A DNA stretch of 64,000 nucleotides from Crithidia expoeki (Eukaryota; Euglenozoa; Kinetoplastea; Trypanosomatida; Trypanosomatidae), in contig OESE01000183.1 in NCBI GenBank assembly GCA_900240875.1, positions 124,001-188,000 of the forward strand, in the 5' to 3' direction. The notes below the pieces were generated by a model. That model was not told where the DNA came from. It saw only the letters and a list, made by a program, of their open reading frames with translations, and did not search any database. Each line of letters starts with the position of its first letter. Positions within the stretch are counted from its first letter, which is position 1. The position numbers and the translations under genes are program-made. This document shows positions 50,201-60,568 of the stretch, one piece after another.

Positions 50201-51723
50201 ATGTGTCGCTCTACGCTATGTGTTGTGTTGGCGGCGCTGCTGCTGAGTACCTGTGTGGTCTCGGCCGCACGCCAAGTGACGTTCATCTCCGACATCCACT
50301 ACGATCCTCTGTACAATACACACAGTGCATTTTCGAGTTGTAAGACAAGTCTCAGCTCCGTGTGGGGCGTGGCCGGGTGCGACGCCTCGCCGCAGCTCAC
50401 ACAGCGCTCGCTGGACGACGTGTCTGACCAGAACACGAGTTTCATCTTTTTCGGTGGGGATTGGCAGCGTCATCATTACTCGCGGAGCGGCCTGGCGCCT
50501 GCGGCGCTTTTCGCCGACTTGTCGGAGCGGTTCCGCAATGTGACGGTGGACGGGTCGCTTGGCGAGGTCGCCTTCAGCGGGTCGATCGGCAACAACGACG
50601 TTGTGCCGGACTATTACTTTGCGTGGGAGAGTGCTGCGTCGGAGGAGCAGCTGCTGCACCGCGTGCAAGCCATGCAAGCTGCCGGGCTGCTGAACGCGAT
50701 GGAGGCCGGTGTGATGGCGCGGTGCGGGTATTACACGCACGAGATGGCGACGCTGAACGTGATCGTGCTGCACACGCTGCTGTGGGCGTACCGTTTGGAG
50801 CCCTCGCTGTCGCACTCGGTGTCGGACCCGTGCGATCAATTTGCGTTTCTGAAGGCGGAGCTGCAGAAGGTGCGCGATGCAGGCAAGCGGGCCATCATTC
50901 TGGGACACATCCCACCGGGCCTGAATACCTACAACGTCCTCGAAGGTGGCTTTGACACTGCTGAGAAAGACATGTTTTGGAAGCCGGAGTACCAGACTGC
51001 GTACGATGCGCTCATCTACCAGTACAAGGACCATGTAGCGGTGCAGCTCTTCGGGCACACGCACAAGTTCACCCTGCAGGTCTTCCCAACAAACGGCGCG
51101 TTGGGCATGATCATTCCCGCTGTCTCGCCCATCTTCTACAACAACCCGTCCTACCTGCTGGCCAACTTCAGCGACGACGGCTGGCTGCTGCAGGACGTAC
51201 TGATTCGTTACTCTACGAAAGACGGTGTGTTCCACGCGGGTCTGGCGGCCAGTGCGGCTCTGAAGACTTTTACAGCTTGGCTGCGCTGCCGCAGCTTCGT
51301 TTGTCTATCATCGCCCTGGCCACCGACGATGAGGCGTGGCTGCTCTTCTTAAAAATGTACTGTGGCGGTGAGATGCACCTCGAAATCTTTCCAGGTGAGA
51401 AGTGTGACGATCACTGCCGCTACCTGGTGGTGTGCTCGATGCTGGAGAACGGGTACGCTGATATTCAGAGGTGTGTTGCCAACTTTGTGACTGCGGCGTC
51501 GACGGGCGAGTTGGAAAAAACGACTGGCTGGATGATGGCGCTAATCATCGCGTGCTCCCTTGTTGGGATTGGTGTCTCAGCTGTTCTCGTTCTCATGGCC
51601 CGCAGCGGGCAGACAACGCTGTCGTTTGCTAATTTTCAAAGAGGAGATTGGTGGAAGTCGTTGCTGATGAAACGGTCAAGTTCAGTGTTGGTTGGGGAAA
51701 GCGAACTGCAAACGCAGGGTTAG
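50201..51723 (+). pseudogene. Calcineurin-like/ASM-like phosphodiesterase, copy A' (frameshifted)
   Basis: It starts with a clear signal peptide (MCRSTLCVVLAALLLSTCVVSA) at 50201, then the same metallophosphoesterase core as copy A, with SDIHYDPLY, GGDWQRHH, GNND, GHIPPG and GHTH. Relative to copy A it lacks one C in a CTTCTT-like stretch near 51270, so the upstream frame stops at 51352. The remaining 3' part continues in another frame to 51723 and ends with CSMLENGYADIQRCV, a membrane segment (MALIIACSLVGIGVSAVLVL) and a 45-residue Ser/Lys-rich tail. Without the missing base it would be a ~506-residue type I membrane protein. ASM-like members cleave phosphodiesters of lipids, nucleotides or polyphosphate at a surface or in lysosomes. 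A sequencing error could explain the frameshift. Confidence 0.75.
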
Positions 51724-52652
51724 CTGAGCGCGCGGAAAAATGACAAGTGGATGAGGAAAACGAATGAGCCCCCGGTGGGTTGGCAACGACACTTGGGTGG
51801 GCGTTTGAATCGTCAGCATAGTTTTTTGTCGGCACATTATCGGCCGCCGTTGCGTGATAGGGGCGTTGTGTTTTTTTGAACGCTCCTCTCTCCGTTTTAA
51901 GTGCGGTGTGGTGCACACTATCGCTCCGCCGACCTGTGATCTCACAGTTCTCTTGATGGACGATATGCTGTTTTTTACGTACTTACCTAATAATCCGCTC
52001 ACACGCTTTGTCTGAGTGAGTTGATTGTGTTGAAAGGTCGTGTCTTTTCCGTCTTATTCCGTTTGCCTTAGTCATATCGTGATCGGTAACACCGGCGGGA
52101 AGGAGAGAACACTGCCTTTTTGTTTGTTTACGTGGTGCTTTGCTTCACAGAAAATGCGGCGATTTGCTCACGTGAATTAAATAACGTGGTGTTGTATCCT
52201 CTGCTGTGCCTCCTTTTTGTTTGTGTGCTTTTACCTCTGCGGCTGTGGGGCAGCTCCGTAAGTTGCGTATGTATGGCCGTGTTGCAGATGGGGTGTCCGA
52301 AGATCGGTTTTACCGCCGTAGTACGGTGTGTACTCAAAACCTGAAAAGACAAGAGCGCTTTGGGCGTCGTTTGTCACTCTCATTTCCTGCAGCTTATTCC
52401 AATCTCTTCCTGTTTGTGTCGGTCTTTATTGTCCGGTGGGGTTTTCTTGACATACCCGCATCGTTGCTCACATATTGACAACAACTACAATTGCGAAAGG
52501 ATGCCTATCGTTTTAGTTCCATTTGAGCCACAAACTTGCTGTCATCCGGTTTCGTCTCCTTCCTAAGCAACCGGCCTTCGTTTTTATTTTTCTCCTACAC
52601 CCCCTTCTTTCATCGCTTTTATCTATTTTTCATCCTTTGTGAAGCAGTTAAC
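51724..52652. other. Spacer before membrane protein B
   Basis: No gene seen; ends in a pyrimidine tract with AGs at 52643-52647. Confidence 0.6.
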
Positions 52653-53153
52653 ATGTCTCTTCAGGAGGTGGCTTTAGCGACGGCGGTGGCGAGTTCCTCC
52701 TCGAACGCCACGACGAACACGACAATCAAGCCGACTACCACCACCACGCCGATCCCCGTAAACCTCGGTCAGAATATCGTGACGATCGTGCTGATCCTGG
52801 GAGTGGCGATCGCTGCGACGCTGATCTACGCGCTGTCGAAGCTGATCCCCAAGTACCGCCGCGGCGAGCTTTCGTTCTCGAAGATCGATTTCGACTGGCG
52901 TGCAGAGCTGCTGAACCAGACGTCGAAAAAGGAGAAGGCACGCCGTGCGGAGGAGAAGGCTCGCCGCGATGAGGAGCGCGCTGCCGCCCGCTACGGTGAT
53001 GCGGACGAGGGCGGAACGCGCAACTCATCGGACAACCAGCCGCGTGTAGAGCTGCTCGAGGCGGGGGAACCGGTGGCCGAAGCGCACAAAAGCTCTAATC
53101 ACTACGGGTTTGAGGATGCGCACGCCACCTTCCCGCGCGAGCGCCGTGAGTAA
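52653..53153 (+). CDS. Small single-pass membrane protein, copy B
   Basis: 166 residues. The first 41 are Ser/Thr/Asn-rich with two possible N-glycosylation sites (N18, N22). One membrane segment follows (about 42-62, VTIVLILGVAIAATLIYAL), then LIPKYRRGELSFSKIDFDW and a charged Glu/Arg/Lys helix. The last 55 residues are acidic and unordered. The layout suggests a short outside, long inside protein without a cleaved signal. A 225-bp block (52761-52985), covering the membrane segment and the charged helix, is repeated almost without change in copy B' at 55145. I do not recognise the family. The ATG at 52653 follows acceptor-like AGs by 5-9 bases. Confidence 0.75.
   Translation: MSLQEVALATAVASSSSNATTNTTIKPTTTTTPIPVNLGQNIVTIVLILGVAIAATLIYALSKLIPKYRRGELSFSKIDFDWRAELLNQTSKKEKARRAEEKARRDEERAAARYGDADEGGTRNSSDNQPRVELLEAGEPVAEAHKSSNHYGFEDAHATFPRERRE
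52761..52985 (+). repeat. 225-bp shared block, copy B
   Basis: Matches 55145-55369 with one difference seen (A at 52776 against G at 55160, Ile to Val). Flanking sequence on both sides is unrelated. Confidence 0.85.
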
Positions 53154-55099
53154 AAACGAATGAGATTAGCTTTTCTGCAGTGCCGAATATAACAACGTTT
53201 TTTTGCTCAACCTTCTCACTCTCTGTTTACCCCTTTTTGTTTCAATTTAAGTGGTGCAGTTGAGGCCAGCTGACTCATCTCTTCTTTTTTACTGATTTTG
53301 ATGAGGCTCAATTCGAAACTAAGACTGCCAATTCCAAATTCATTAAGTCTGTGGTGAAAGGTGTGGAAGAAGTTTGTAACCGCCACATACAGACACAATC
53401 ACACTCACCTTTCTCCAAGAGAGAGAGAAAAAAAAAGGAAGGCTCGGAACGGTAATCAACTAATTAGTACACAAGCACGTCCACGGACGTAGTCGCAACA
53501 TGTAATTGGTAGCGAAGAGAAAGGTATTGCATTACGTTTCACTTATTTTTTGTGTTTACTCCCACCAAAGGTGTTTTGATGCCTTCGAAAAACCAAGTCG
53601 TAAAAAACCCCTTCTCTATCTTCTGAAGGTGAGTAGCGTGGCATGGCCGTTGGGGAGTGGGGGGGGGAACGCTACTGATCAGTTGAATAGTTTTTCCTTT
53701 CTCCTTTTTCAGGTACCCAAGTAAAGTAGCAGGAAACGAACAGGCCTGCAGCACGACACCAAAAGCAGTTCTACACCAGGCAGTTTTTCAAATCACAAAT
53801 CGTCGACATTAAGTGAAAGTGAATATTCTCTCTTTTTTTTTTTTTGACCTCTCTGGCACAACGCAGCAATAGACGCAAGAGTTGGAACAACCCCAGCAAC
53901 ACCACGCTTTACTTTGTTTTCGTGGGCGTCTGAAGGAAGTTGTTTTCGAGTGTCGCTGAAGCTGTTTTAATCGAACGGTGTTGCCAATCCTTGTACGTGA
54001 ATGCTCTTCATTTGCTGTGTTTCCGCAGGTTTAACTGCCGTTTTGAGTTTTGCTTTGTGATCCACTAAAACGGGTTTCTTGTTGATTGCTTTTCTCCTCA
54101 TTGACTTCTAGGAAGTGCACGTTGGGCTGCATTTTTCTTGTCTTGTGTTTTATTTCAGTTCACCAGTCGCTCTCTTCTTTTATGAAGGACACCTAATGAG
54201 ACTTGTAACTTGGGTTCGCTGTTTAAAGTGATGTAAGCAGAAGGGCTCTGCCTGTTTGATTGCTTTTCATTGTCAATTGAACTGAGTTGTAAAACGAAGT
54301 GTGCAATCTCGCGCTTCACAAACTCTGAGAGTCTAGATGAGCGACGTTTTGCACTTCTGGAGGAGAGAGGGAATATACTTAACATACTAACTGCTGCCAG
54401 GAACGTGCGTCGTGCGCAAATGCGTTCTGCACGTATAAATTTTGTTTTCTTTCTCCCTTCTTTGCATGCTTTTAATCTTGTTGCTTCTCGTCTTGTATCT
54501 TTTTTTTCCCTTTCCTTTAATTAACGCTGTTCGTAGCGAAAGAGTTGTGCCATTGGCGTGGCGTTTGTAGTGGTTCTTAGAAGAGAAAAGAAAGGAAGCC
54601 ACAACAACACTCCAGCAATCAACTGTAAAAGCTGACAGGTGATTGACACCGAAAGTAGAGCAATGGTGCCTGAGGCTTCTGCCTCTCTGCAGTATCTGAA
54701 TGCGAAGTGTTTTCTTTGAGTTCTTTGAAGGCAAAGATTCTGTGGCACGTGTGTTACGACAAGAGTTTGCCATTAATGTGAAATAAGTGCATCAACTTCC
54801 AGATAATCATGCAAATCTCTTCCTCTTCCGTGCCATCTGCAACTTCTCTAGTTTGTTTTCCCCCCTACTCTCGTCGTCTCACATGAGAACTTTGCTTCAC
54901 TGTGTGCAGCTATCTTTACGTCCAACACACTTTGTACCCAACCGCTCTCTATTATTACTAAATAGTGCAAGACTACGTTTTCTCATTCTAGTGTCGAACT
55001 AGAAAAGGAAAAACACAAAGGGGTATTCGATTTACTTGCCGTAGCGTGCTGCGGGAGTAATTTCTACCTTTCTTACGGACTCTACGTCTTTTCCTCAAG
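53154..55099. other. Spacer between B and B'
   Basis: About 1.9 kb without a supported gene. It contains a G-run at about 53658-53667 and T-runs near 53831-53845. Short frames lack ATG or domain features. Confidence 0.55.
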
Positions 55100-55474
55100 A
55101 TGTCCGCTAGGACCGCGATTACCACCACCACACCTTTGCCGATGAACCTCGGTCAGAATGTCGTGACGATCGTGCTGATCCTGGGAGTGGCGATCGCTGC
55201 GACGCTGATCTACGCGCTGTCGAAGCTGATCCCCAAGTACCGCCGCGGCGAGCTTTCGTTCTCGAAGATCGATTTCGACTGGCGTGCAGAGCTGCTGAAC
55301 CAGACGTCGAAAAAGGAGAAGGCACGCCGTGCGGAGGAGAAGGCTCGCCGCGATGAGGAGCGCGCTGCCGGCGGTGATGCGGTGGCGTTCACGGAGCGGG
55401 TGACGCAGCACCACCGCCTGACTGAGCCGCTTTCCTCTCTTGGTGCGGCGGTGCCGAGTGCGACTGCAATCTAG
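55100..55474 (+). CDS. Small single-pass membrane protein, copy B'
   Basis: 124 residues. A short Thr-rich start of 20 residues without glycosylation sites leads into the same membrane segment and charged helix as copy B (about residues 16-90). The C-terminal 34 residues differ completely from B (FTERVTQHHRLTEPLSSLG). An AG directly precedes the ATG, so the acceptor may lie at the start codon or upstream. Function unknown. Tandem copies with a constant middle and variable ends suggest exchange within a family. Confidence 0.75.
   Translation: MSARTAITTTTPLPMNLGQNVVTIVLILGVAIAATLIYALSKLIPKYRRGELSFSKIDFDWRAELLNQTSKKEKARRAEEKARRDEERAAGGDAVAFTERVTQHHRLTEPLSSLGAAVPSATAI
55145..55369 (+). repeat. 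225-bp shared block, copy B'
   Basis: See the block at 52761-52985; the frame and length are conserved. Confidence 0.85.
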
Positions 55475-57175
55475 AAGCATGTGCGGATGGAAGTGATTGA
55501 CTCTATTGATAAGCGCGAGTCGCACAAGCGCTTTTTGCCTCGCCGCGTATTCCCCTTGCTGGTGCTGAGACGGATACACGAACTAAAATAAAAGTCGTGG
55601 AGATGATCTTTTTTTTTTTAGTTTCTAACCTGACTCTTCGTTTCTTACAACAGTTGATTTTTAAAGACGGCGTTAACTCTCTGTTGCTGCGCGCATGAAG
55701 GGTGTTTTTAGTTTTACTTTGCGTTTTACTAGGGGGTGCCCACTGCGCGAATATGCGTTTGTCACGCCCATGGTTAACCTGTAGAAGGTCAAAGGAAGAA
55801 ACTGCCGATGCAGCTCAGCACTGCAGAAATGCAGGTGACAGATTCCCGATGTGCTCCCTTCGAGCACGCGTTGCACGGGTTTTCTTAGGCTGCCTGGTTG
55901 CCGTTACTTCGTTTGACGGAATTGTTTTTCATTTTCATGTTCTCACGCGCAACTGACTGACCGCGACGTGTGTTTTCGAGCTGCTGCTGCGTGGTACGTA
56001 CAGTGCGAGAAATGGGCGAGAAACTAAATGAAAAAGAACCGTGAGATCGTTAAGAGTTTGTTTAAGGTACATCAACGTAGCTATCGTGATGAATACGGAC
56101 ACACGGTGGTTTATTTCAGCTGATTGAGAAAATGGTCTGTGCGGCCACTGACTCCATCTTGCTCATTGCCGTACTCGTAGCACCGTCCAAAGGGCGTTAT
56201 TATTGCAGCGATAGTGAGCTTTGACCAAGCTCTTTTTTTTTCTGATTACTGAGTGGAGGTTTCCTTCTTGTCTTCCATGTGGCTTTCCTTAATTTCTTGA
56301 TGTTTTATGTCTTAATCTGGTAAATCGTACGAAGGGAAGCGCGGCGCAACAGTTCGTTTAGTTCGAGAGAAAGAGAGGAGGTGACTTCAGCAAATGGCTA
56401 ATGTGTGGATGGGTGCTCCTGCTTCTGTTCGCGCTTTCACGGCACCGTTTTGAAGTCGTCTTTTGGGCTTGTAGGAGGTGTCCATTTGGGCCCAAAGCTA
56501 CAGAAAGTGAAGTTTTCTCCCCGGGTGTTGGAGCGCGCCCTTCCGCCGGTCACTTTTCCGCCTGCGTTGTAAGTCGCATCTCGTCATTTCCTAAATGAGA
56601 ACCACAACTCTTTATTTCAATGTTGACTAAGTTTTCTTCTAACCGTTGCGTTTTTCCAGTGTTTTTGATTGAGCGCTTTCCCCGGCGCTAACGAGAGGGG
56701 AAGAAACCCAACACAACCAGGTGAGGTTGTAAGCGTGAGATTTAGTGCTTTAACTATTTGGTGTGATGTCGTTTCCTTAGCGTCACGCGTTGAGTCATTA
56801 ATAATGTTGTTGTGGAGTCAGTAGCTGCCTCATATGCCGATCTACCCAATCACGCGTTTTGCCTATATAAATGAGCTGATACTGTTCGCATCATCTCTCG
56901 TACGTTCCCCCCTGCTTCTCGTTTGCATCACAAATTATTAACCCCTCTTTCTGTTTCTCTGGATCTCGTTTTCCTTCTTTTGTTTCCAACACTTATCTGC
57001 GTTCGTTTTCTTCTGGTTCTGCAAACATTTCTTGTTACTCCGCAACACAACTGAACGTTTCGTTTTTCACTCGCACGTTCTTTACCAAACAATCCGCTCA
57101 GCTACCGTCTGTACATCACACAGAGGAATCTCCTGGTTCAAGTCGTCTCACCCATCAGGCAGAAATTCGACAAAA
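55475..57175. other. Spacer before ribosomal protein eL21
   Basis: No supported gene. A 65-codon ATG frame at 56401-56598 starts with a hydrophobic stretch but has no family resemblance. Near the eL21 gene the sequence becomes strongly pyrimidine-rich (56890-57100). Confidence 0.5.
57060..57101 (+). promoter_or_regulatory. Candidate spliced-leader acceptor for eL21
   Basis: A long pyrimidine-rich region ends in CTCAG at 57101, 75 bases before the ATG, with no intervening ATG. Confidence 0.55.
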
Positions 57176-57655
57176 ATGGTCCACTCGTACGGCTACAAGT
57201 CTGGCACCCGTCACCTCTTCGCCAAGAAGTTCCGCAAGCACGGCGCGCCGTCGGTGTCGACGATCCTCTCCTCTGTGAAGGTCGGCGACTTCGTTGACGT
57301 CGTCGCGGACTCGGCGGTGCGTGAGGGCATGCCGCACAAGTACTACCACGGTCGCACCGGTATCGTCTGGAACGTTACCCCCCGCGGTGTTGGCGTCATT
57401 ATCAACAAGCCGGTCCGCACTCGCACCCTGCGCAAGCGCATCTGCGTCCGCTTCGAGCACGTCCGCAAGTCGCGCTGCCAGGAGGCCTTCAAGGCGAAGG
57501 AACACCAGTTCCAGGCGCACCTCGCGGCCAAGAAGGCCGGCAAGACGCTGCCACCGCTGAAAAAGAGCTCCCGCGTCGGTGGCCTCGTGCGCGTGAAGAA
57601 CATCGAGGTGCTCGCCCGCCGCGTGGCTGACTACGATGCGATGCTGCCGTACTAA
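57176..57655 (+). CDS. RPL21: 60S ribosomal protein eL21 (L21e)
   Basis: 159 residues, the standard eukaryotic size. It has the family's start (MVHSYGYKSGTRHLFAKKFR), the KVGDFVDVVADSAVREGMPHK-type core, YYHGRTGIVWNV and the C-terminal RVGGLVRVKNIEVLARR. Codons are almost all C- or G-ending, as in other highly expressed genes. It is a structural protein of the large cytosolic subunit near the central protuberance. Longer open sequence upstream is pyrimidine-rich leader. Assignment is firm. Confidence 0.98.
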   Translation: MVHSYGYKSGTRHLFAKKFRKHGAPSVSTILSSVKVGDFVDVVADSAVREGMPHKYYHGRTGIVWNVTPRGVGVIINKPVRTRTLRKRICVRFEHVRKSRCQEAFKAKEHQFQAHLAAKKAGKTLPPLKKSSRVGGLVRVKNIEVLARRVADYDAMLPY

Positions 57656-57984
57656 GCTCACACGTGTACTGGTACGAGTGTGTTTGCTTCTTGCATCTGA
57701 CTTGTTCTCCCACTTTTGTAACTGTGTTTTCTTGATGAAAAGGCTCGCGCACGCGAGAGATGGAAAATGAAAAGAGAAGGAGGTGCCGGTGTTTTCTCGT
57801 CTTCTTATATCCTCGCTTCGTGTTATTTGCGCCGTGCTTTTTTAATCGGTACAGAAAGAGGGCAACTCACTTCAGATTTTTTTTCTTGCTTTCTGATTTT
57901 GTAAGCTCCTGTCATAATAAAAACACGGAAACTGTGAATGTGGTAACGCGTTTTATTAGAATTAAAGCACACAATTGAGTTTTC

Positions 57985-58200
57985 AAGGTACGTGTGAACT
58001 CAGTGTTCCCGCTTCTTGAAGCTCGCACGGCGTGGTAGCGCTTGAAAAAGCGGCTGCAGTCCGTTGTGTGACATAACAAGACGCGTAAAACGGCAGCAGA
58101 TAGCGTCGACTGACACGAGGATCACCCGGGCATGGAGCAGCGAAGGCGGCCACACACGTAACGCCTTAGGTGTGAACCTCTTCAACGCCAAGCAGCCTCG
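57985..58200. other. GC-rich island with nested inverted repeats
   Basis: It stands out from T-rich flanks. Possible stems are AGCGCTT/AAGCGGCT around a GAAA loop (58037-58055), CCGTT/AACGG (58061-58065 with 58089-58093), CACAC/GTGTG (58151-58155 with 58170-58174) and CGAGG/CCTCG (58116-58120 with 58196-58200). Some compete with each other. The minus strand also has an open frame of about 63 codons without a usable start ATG. It may be a non-coding RNA, a gene fragment or neither. Confidence 0.35.
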
Positions 58201-58623
58201 AATAAAAAAAAAAACGTACTTGTTGCTTTGATTTGGGCGACATGTTGTAATGAAACTTTAGAGTTTGATGATGGGGTGCCACACATAGATCAAAGCCTAT
58301 TTGTTTTCTTCGCATTCCACCACCATTCTCTGTTTTTCATCCCCCCTGTCTGTTGCTTACACCGGCTTCTTTTCTACTCCTGCTACTTGGACCACTTGCT
58401 GTCCTCTGATCCCTTCTCAACACGCGCCACATCATCAAGAAGAGTGAGTAGCGCTGAAAAACGTTAGTGGTGCTCGGTATTTTCGATACAGCATTTTGCC
58501 ACTACCTGTTGCTTTCCTTTCTTGCGTCCCAATCTTTTTTTGTGTACCCCAACCTCTTTCTTTTGTTTCGTTTTAGTGGTGCGGAGGTTTTCATCAAGCG
58601 CCCCTCATCCACATATCGACGCT

Positions 58624-58674
58624 CGGTGAACTCCCTTTTTTTTTTTGCCCGCGGTTATTCGCACCTATTCGTAG
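58624..58674 (+). promoter_or_regulatory. Candidate spliced-leader acceptor for the TM9 gene
   Basis: A T-run of about 13 bases (58634-58646) leads through a pyrimidine-rich stretch to TAG at 58674, 19 bases before the ATG. Confidence 0.5.
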
Positions 58675-58693
58675 ACGACACAGGCACACCAGC

Positions 58694-60568
58694 ATGAATC
58701 TACGTGGGATTTTTGGGTTGGCAGTGATTGCGCTTCTCTGCGCTGCTGCCGGCGCGTCCGCCAACGTCATCTTTGGTTCGTACGCGGAGAACACTCTTAT
58801 TTCACCTCGCGCGAACGCCTACCGCAGCCGCCGTACGTTGATGCCGTTCAATTACTACAGCGTTCCGGTCTGCAAACCAAGTGTGGATGTGATGAGGGAC
58901 TACAAGCACAATGAGGACCTTGGTGAGATCCTCACCGGCAACCGGCTCGTGCCCACGTCCTTCCTGTTTAGCGTTTTGAAAGACGAGGCTTGCAAGGAGC
59001 AGTGTACGACAGACCTTAGTGTGAAAGATGTGCGCCGCGCCAACTACATGATTGAGAACAAGTACGACGTGCGCATGTTTCTCGACTACAGTCCGCTGGT
59101 GTCGACTAAGACGTCGAGGGCAGGCCAAGAGACCTATCGCCAGGGGTACGCGTTTGGGTCAACGGCGGACTCAGACGCGAAAAAGGACGGGAAGAACAAG
59201 ATCCACAACCACATTGCCTTCACCATTCGTTACGAGAGGGAAAGCGATGACAGCGTCCGTGTTGTCGGATTCCACGCTGCACCGCAAAGTATCGCAAGTG
59301 TTGCTACCTGCCAAACAGAGGAGTTCAAAGTGGCGTCTGATGCAGCGCAGACAATTCCGCTCTCCAAAGAGAAAACGGGTGTCTCAATCCGGTACACGTA
59401 CAGCGTGAAGTGGGAGAAAAACAGCGAAGAATATGTCATTGAGCACAGCTTGCAGGAAACGGCCCAGAAGCGCGGCCACAAGATTGCGGCCATGTACGGC
59501 GTGCTGCTAACGGTGCTGGCAGGTGTGGTGGTGGCCTTCGTGATGCTGCGGACGGTGCGCAAGGACCTCGCCATCTACCTCGACGAGGAGCTGAACGAGT
59601 CGGAGGTGCGCGAGGAGTCGGGCTGGAAGCTCGTGCGCGGCGACGTCTTCCGATCCCCCCCTTATGCGGTAGTCCTCGCCACCCTTGTCGGCGCCGGCTG
59701 CCAGATCGTCGCGACGGTGCTTGTGACGATGGTCCTGTGCGCCACCGGCGGCGTCAACCCGACCATCCGCGGTCATTTTTTGACGACGATCATACTCGTC
59801 TTCCTTTTCACCCACACCATCTCCGGCTTTGCGGCATCGCGGTTGTTGAAGCTGTTTGGCATGATCTCCTGGACGACCGCAATGCTCTGCATGGCTGCCT
59901 TCCCCCTCAGCCTCATGGGCGGCATCTTGACGCTGAACTTTCTGCACTGGATGAAACACACGACGGCTGCCATCCCGTTCAGCACTATCGTGGTGGTGGC
60001 GTTGGTGTGGGTACTTGTTTCCCTGCCTTTCGGCGCGGCAGGCGTCTTTTTCGGCTACAGCATGGAGGTGATCTCCGTGCCGGCAAAGGTGAGCAGCATC
60101 CCCCGTCTCATTCCTACGGAAGCGGGCGGCAAGACGATCTACTACACCATCTTCAGCAGCTTCATTCCTTTTGTGGCTTGCTGTGTAGAGATCTCGTACG
60201 TGCTGAGCGCCTTTTGGCGTGAGGAGCAGATGTACATGTTTGGGCTGCTGACTTTCTTCCTGTGCACGGTGGGCGTACTGTGCACCGAGGTTGGCATTGT
60301 CGTCACCTACTTCACCCTGCGCGACGAGGACTACCGCTGGTGGTGGCGCAGCTTCGGCACGCTGGCCGCGACCGGCATCTACTTATTCTGCTATAGCATC
60401 TTTTTCTTGAAGCGCTCCCTCAAGATCCGTCAGTGGATGTCGATTATTCTCTTCCTGGCTTACATGCTTGGCGTGTCCGTGATGTTTGGGCTCGCTTTAG
60501 GCACCATTAGCTTCCTCGGCTCCCTGTGGCTGGTTCAGCGGATGTACGGTGCGATTAAGGCCGACTAA
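58694..60568 (+). CDS. TM9 superfamily protein (nonaspanin/EMP70)
   Basis: 624 residues. It has a signal peptide (1-23), a lumenal domain of about 240 residues with the family pattern NYYSVPVCKP near 50 and LGEILTGNRLVPT near 75, and then nine membrane segments starting at about residue 270. DEDYRWWWRSF in the last loop is diagnostic. The C-terminus YGAIKAD fits the KxD motif by which TM9 proteins are retained in the Golgi through COPI. Such proteins act in sorting of membrane proteins with glycine-rich transmembrane segments and in endosomal adhesion or nutrition traits. Assignment to the superfamily is firm; the subgroup is not decided. Confidence 0.95.
   Translation: MNLRGIFGLAVIALLCAAAGASANVIFGSYAENTLISPRANAYRSRRTLMPFNYYSVPVCKPSVDVMRDYKHNEDLGEILTGNRLVPTSFLFSVLKDEACKEQCTTDLSVKDVRRANYMIENKYDVRMFLDYSPLVSTKTSRAGQETYRQGYAFGSTADSDAKKDGKNKIHNHIAFTIRYERESDDSVRVVGFHAAPQSIASVATCQTEEFKVASDAAQTIPLSKEKTGVSIRYTYSVKWEKNSEEYVIEHSLQETAQKRGHKIAAMYGVLLTVLAGVVVAFVMLRTVRKDLAIYLDEELNESEVREESGWKLVRGDVFRSPPYAVVLATLVGAGCQIVATVLVTMVLCATGGVNPTIRGHFLTTIILVFLFTHTISGFAASRLLKLFGMISWTTAMLCMAAFPLSLMGGILTLNFLHWMKHTTAAIPFSTIVVVALVWVLVSLPFGAAGVFFGYSMEVISVPAKVSSIPRLIPTEAGGKTIYYTIFSSFIPFVACCVEISYVLSAFWREEQMYMFGLLTFFLCTVGVLCTEVGIVVTYFTLRDEDYRWWWRSFGTLAATGIYLFCYSIFFLKRSLKIRQWMSIILFLAYMLGVSVMFGLALGTISFLGSLWLVQRMYGAIKAD

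Larger units (their letters stand above)
57656..58693. other. Spacer with a GC-rich structured island
   Basis: T-rich spacer with an exceptional GC-rich island at about 57985-58200 (listed separately). No supported protein gene on the + strand. Confidence 0.55.

Noticed and set aside
55702-55956. 84-codon frame starting with a signal-peptide-like stretch
   Set aside because: It lacks an ATG at the hydrophobic start and has no homologue-like features.
56401-56598. 65-codon ATG frame with hydrophobic start
   Set aside because: Short, with neutral codon use and no supporting acceptor or similarity; kept only as a remote possibility.
58132-58147. SRP (7SL) RNA helix 8-like motif
   Set aside because: The resemblance is short, the expected GNAR tetraloop and flanking stem are not formed, and no neighbouring tRNA is present.
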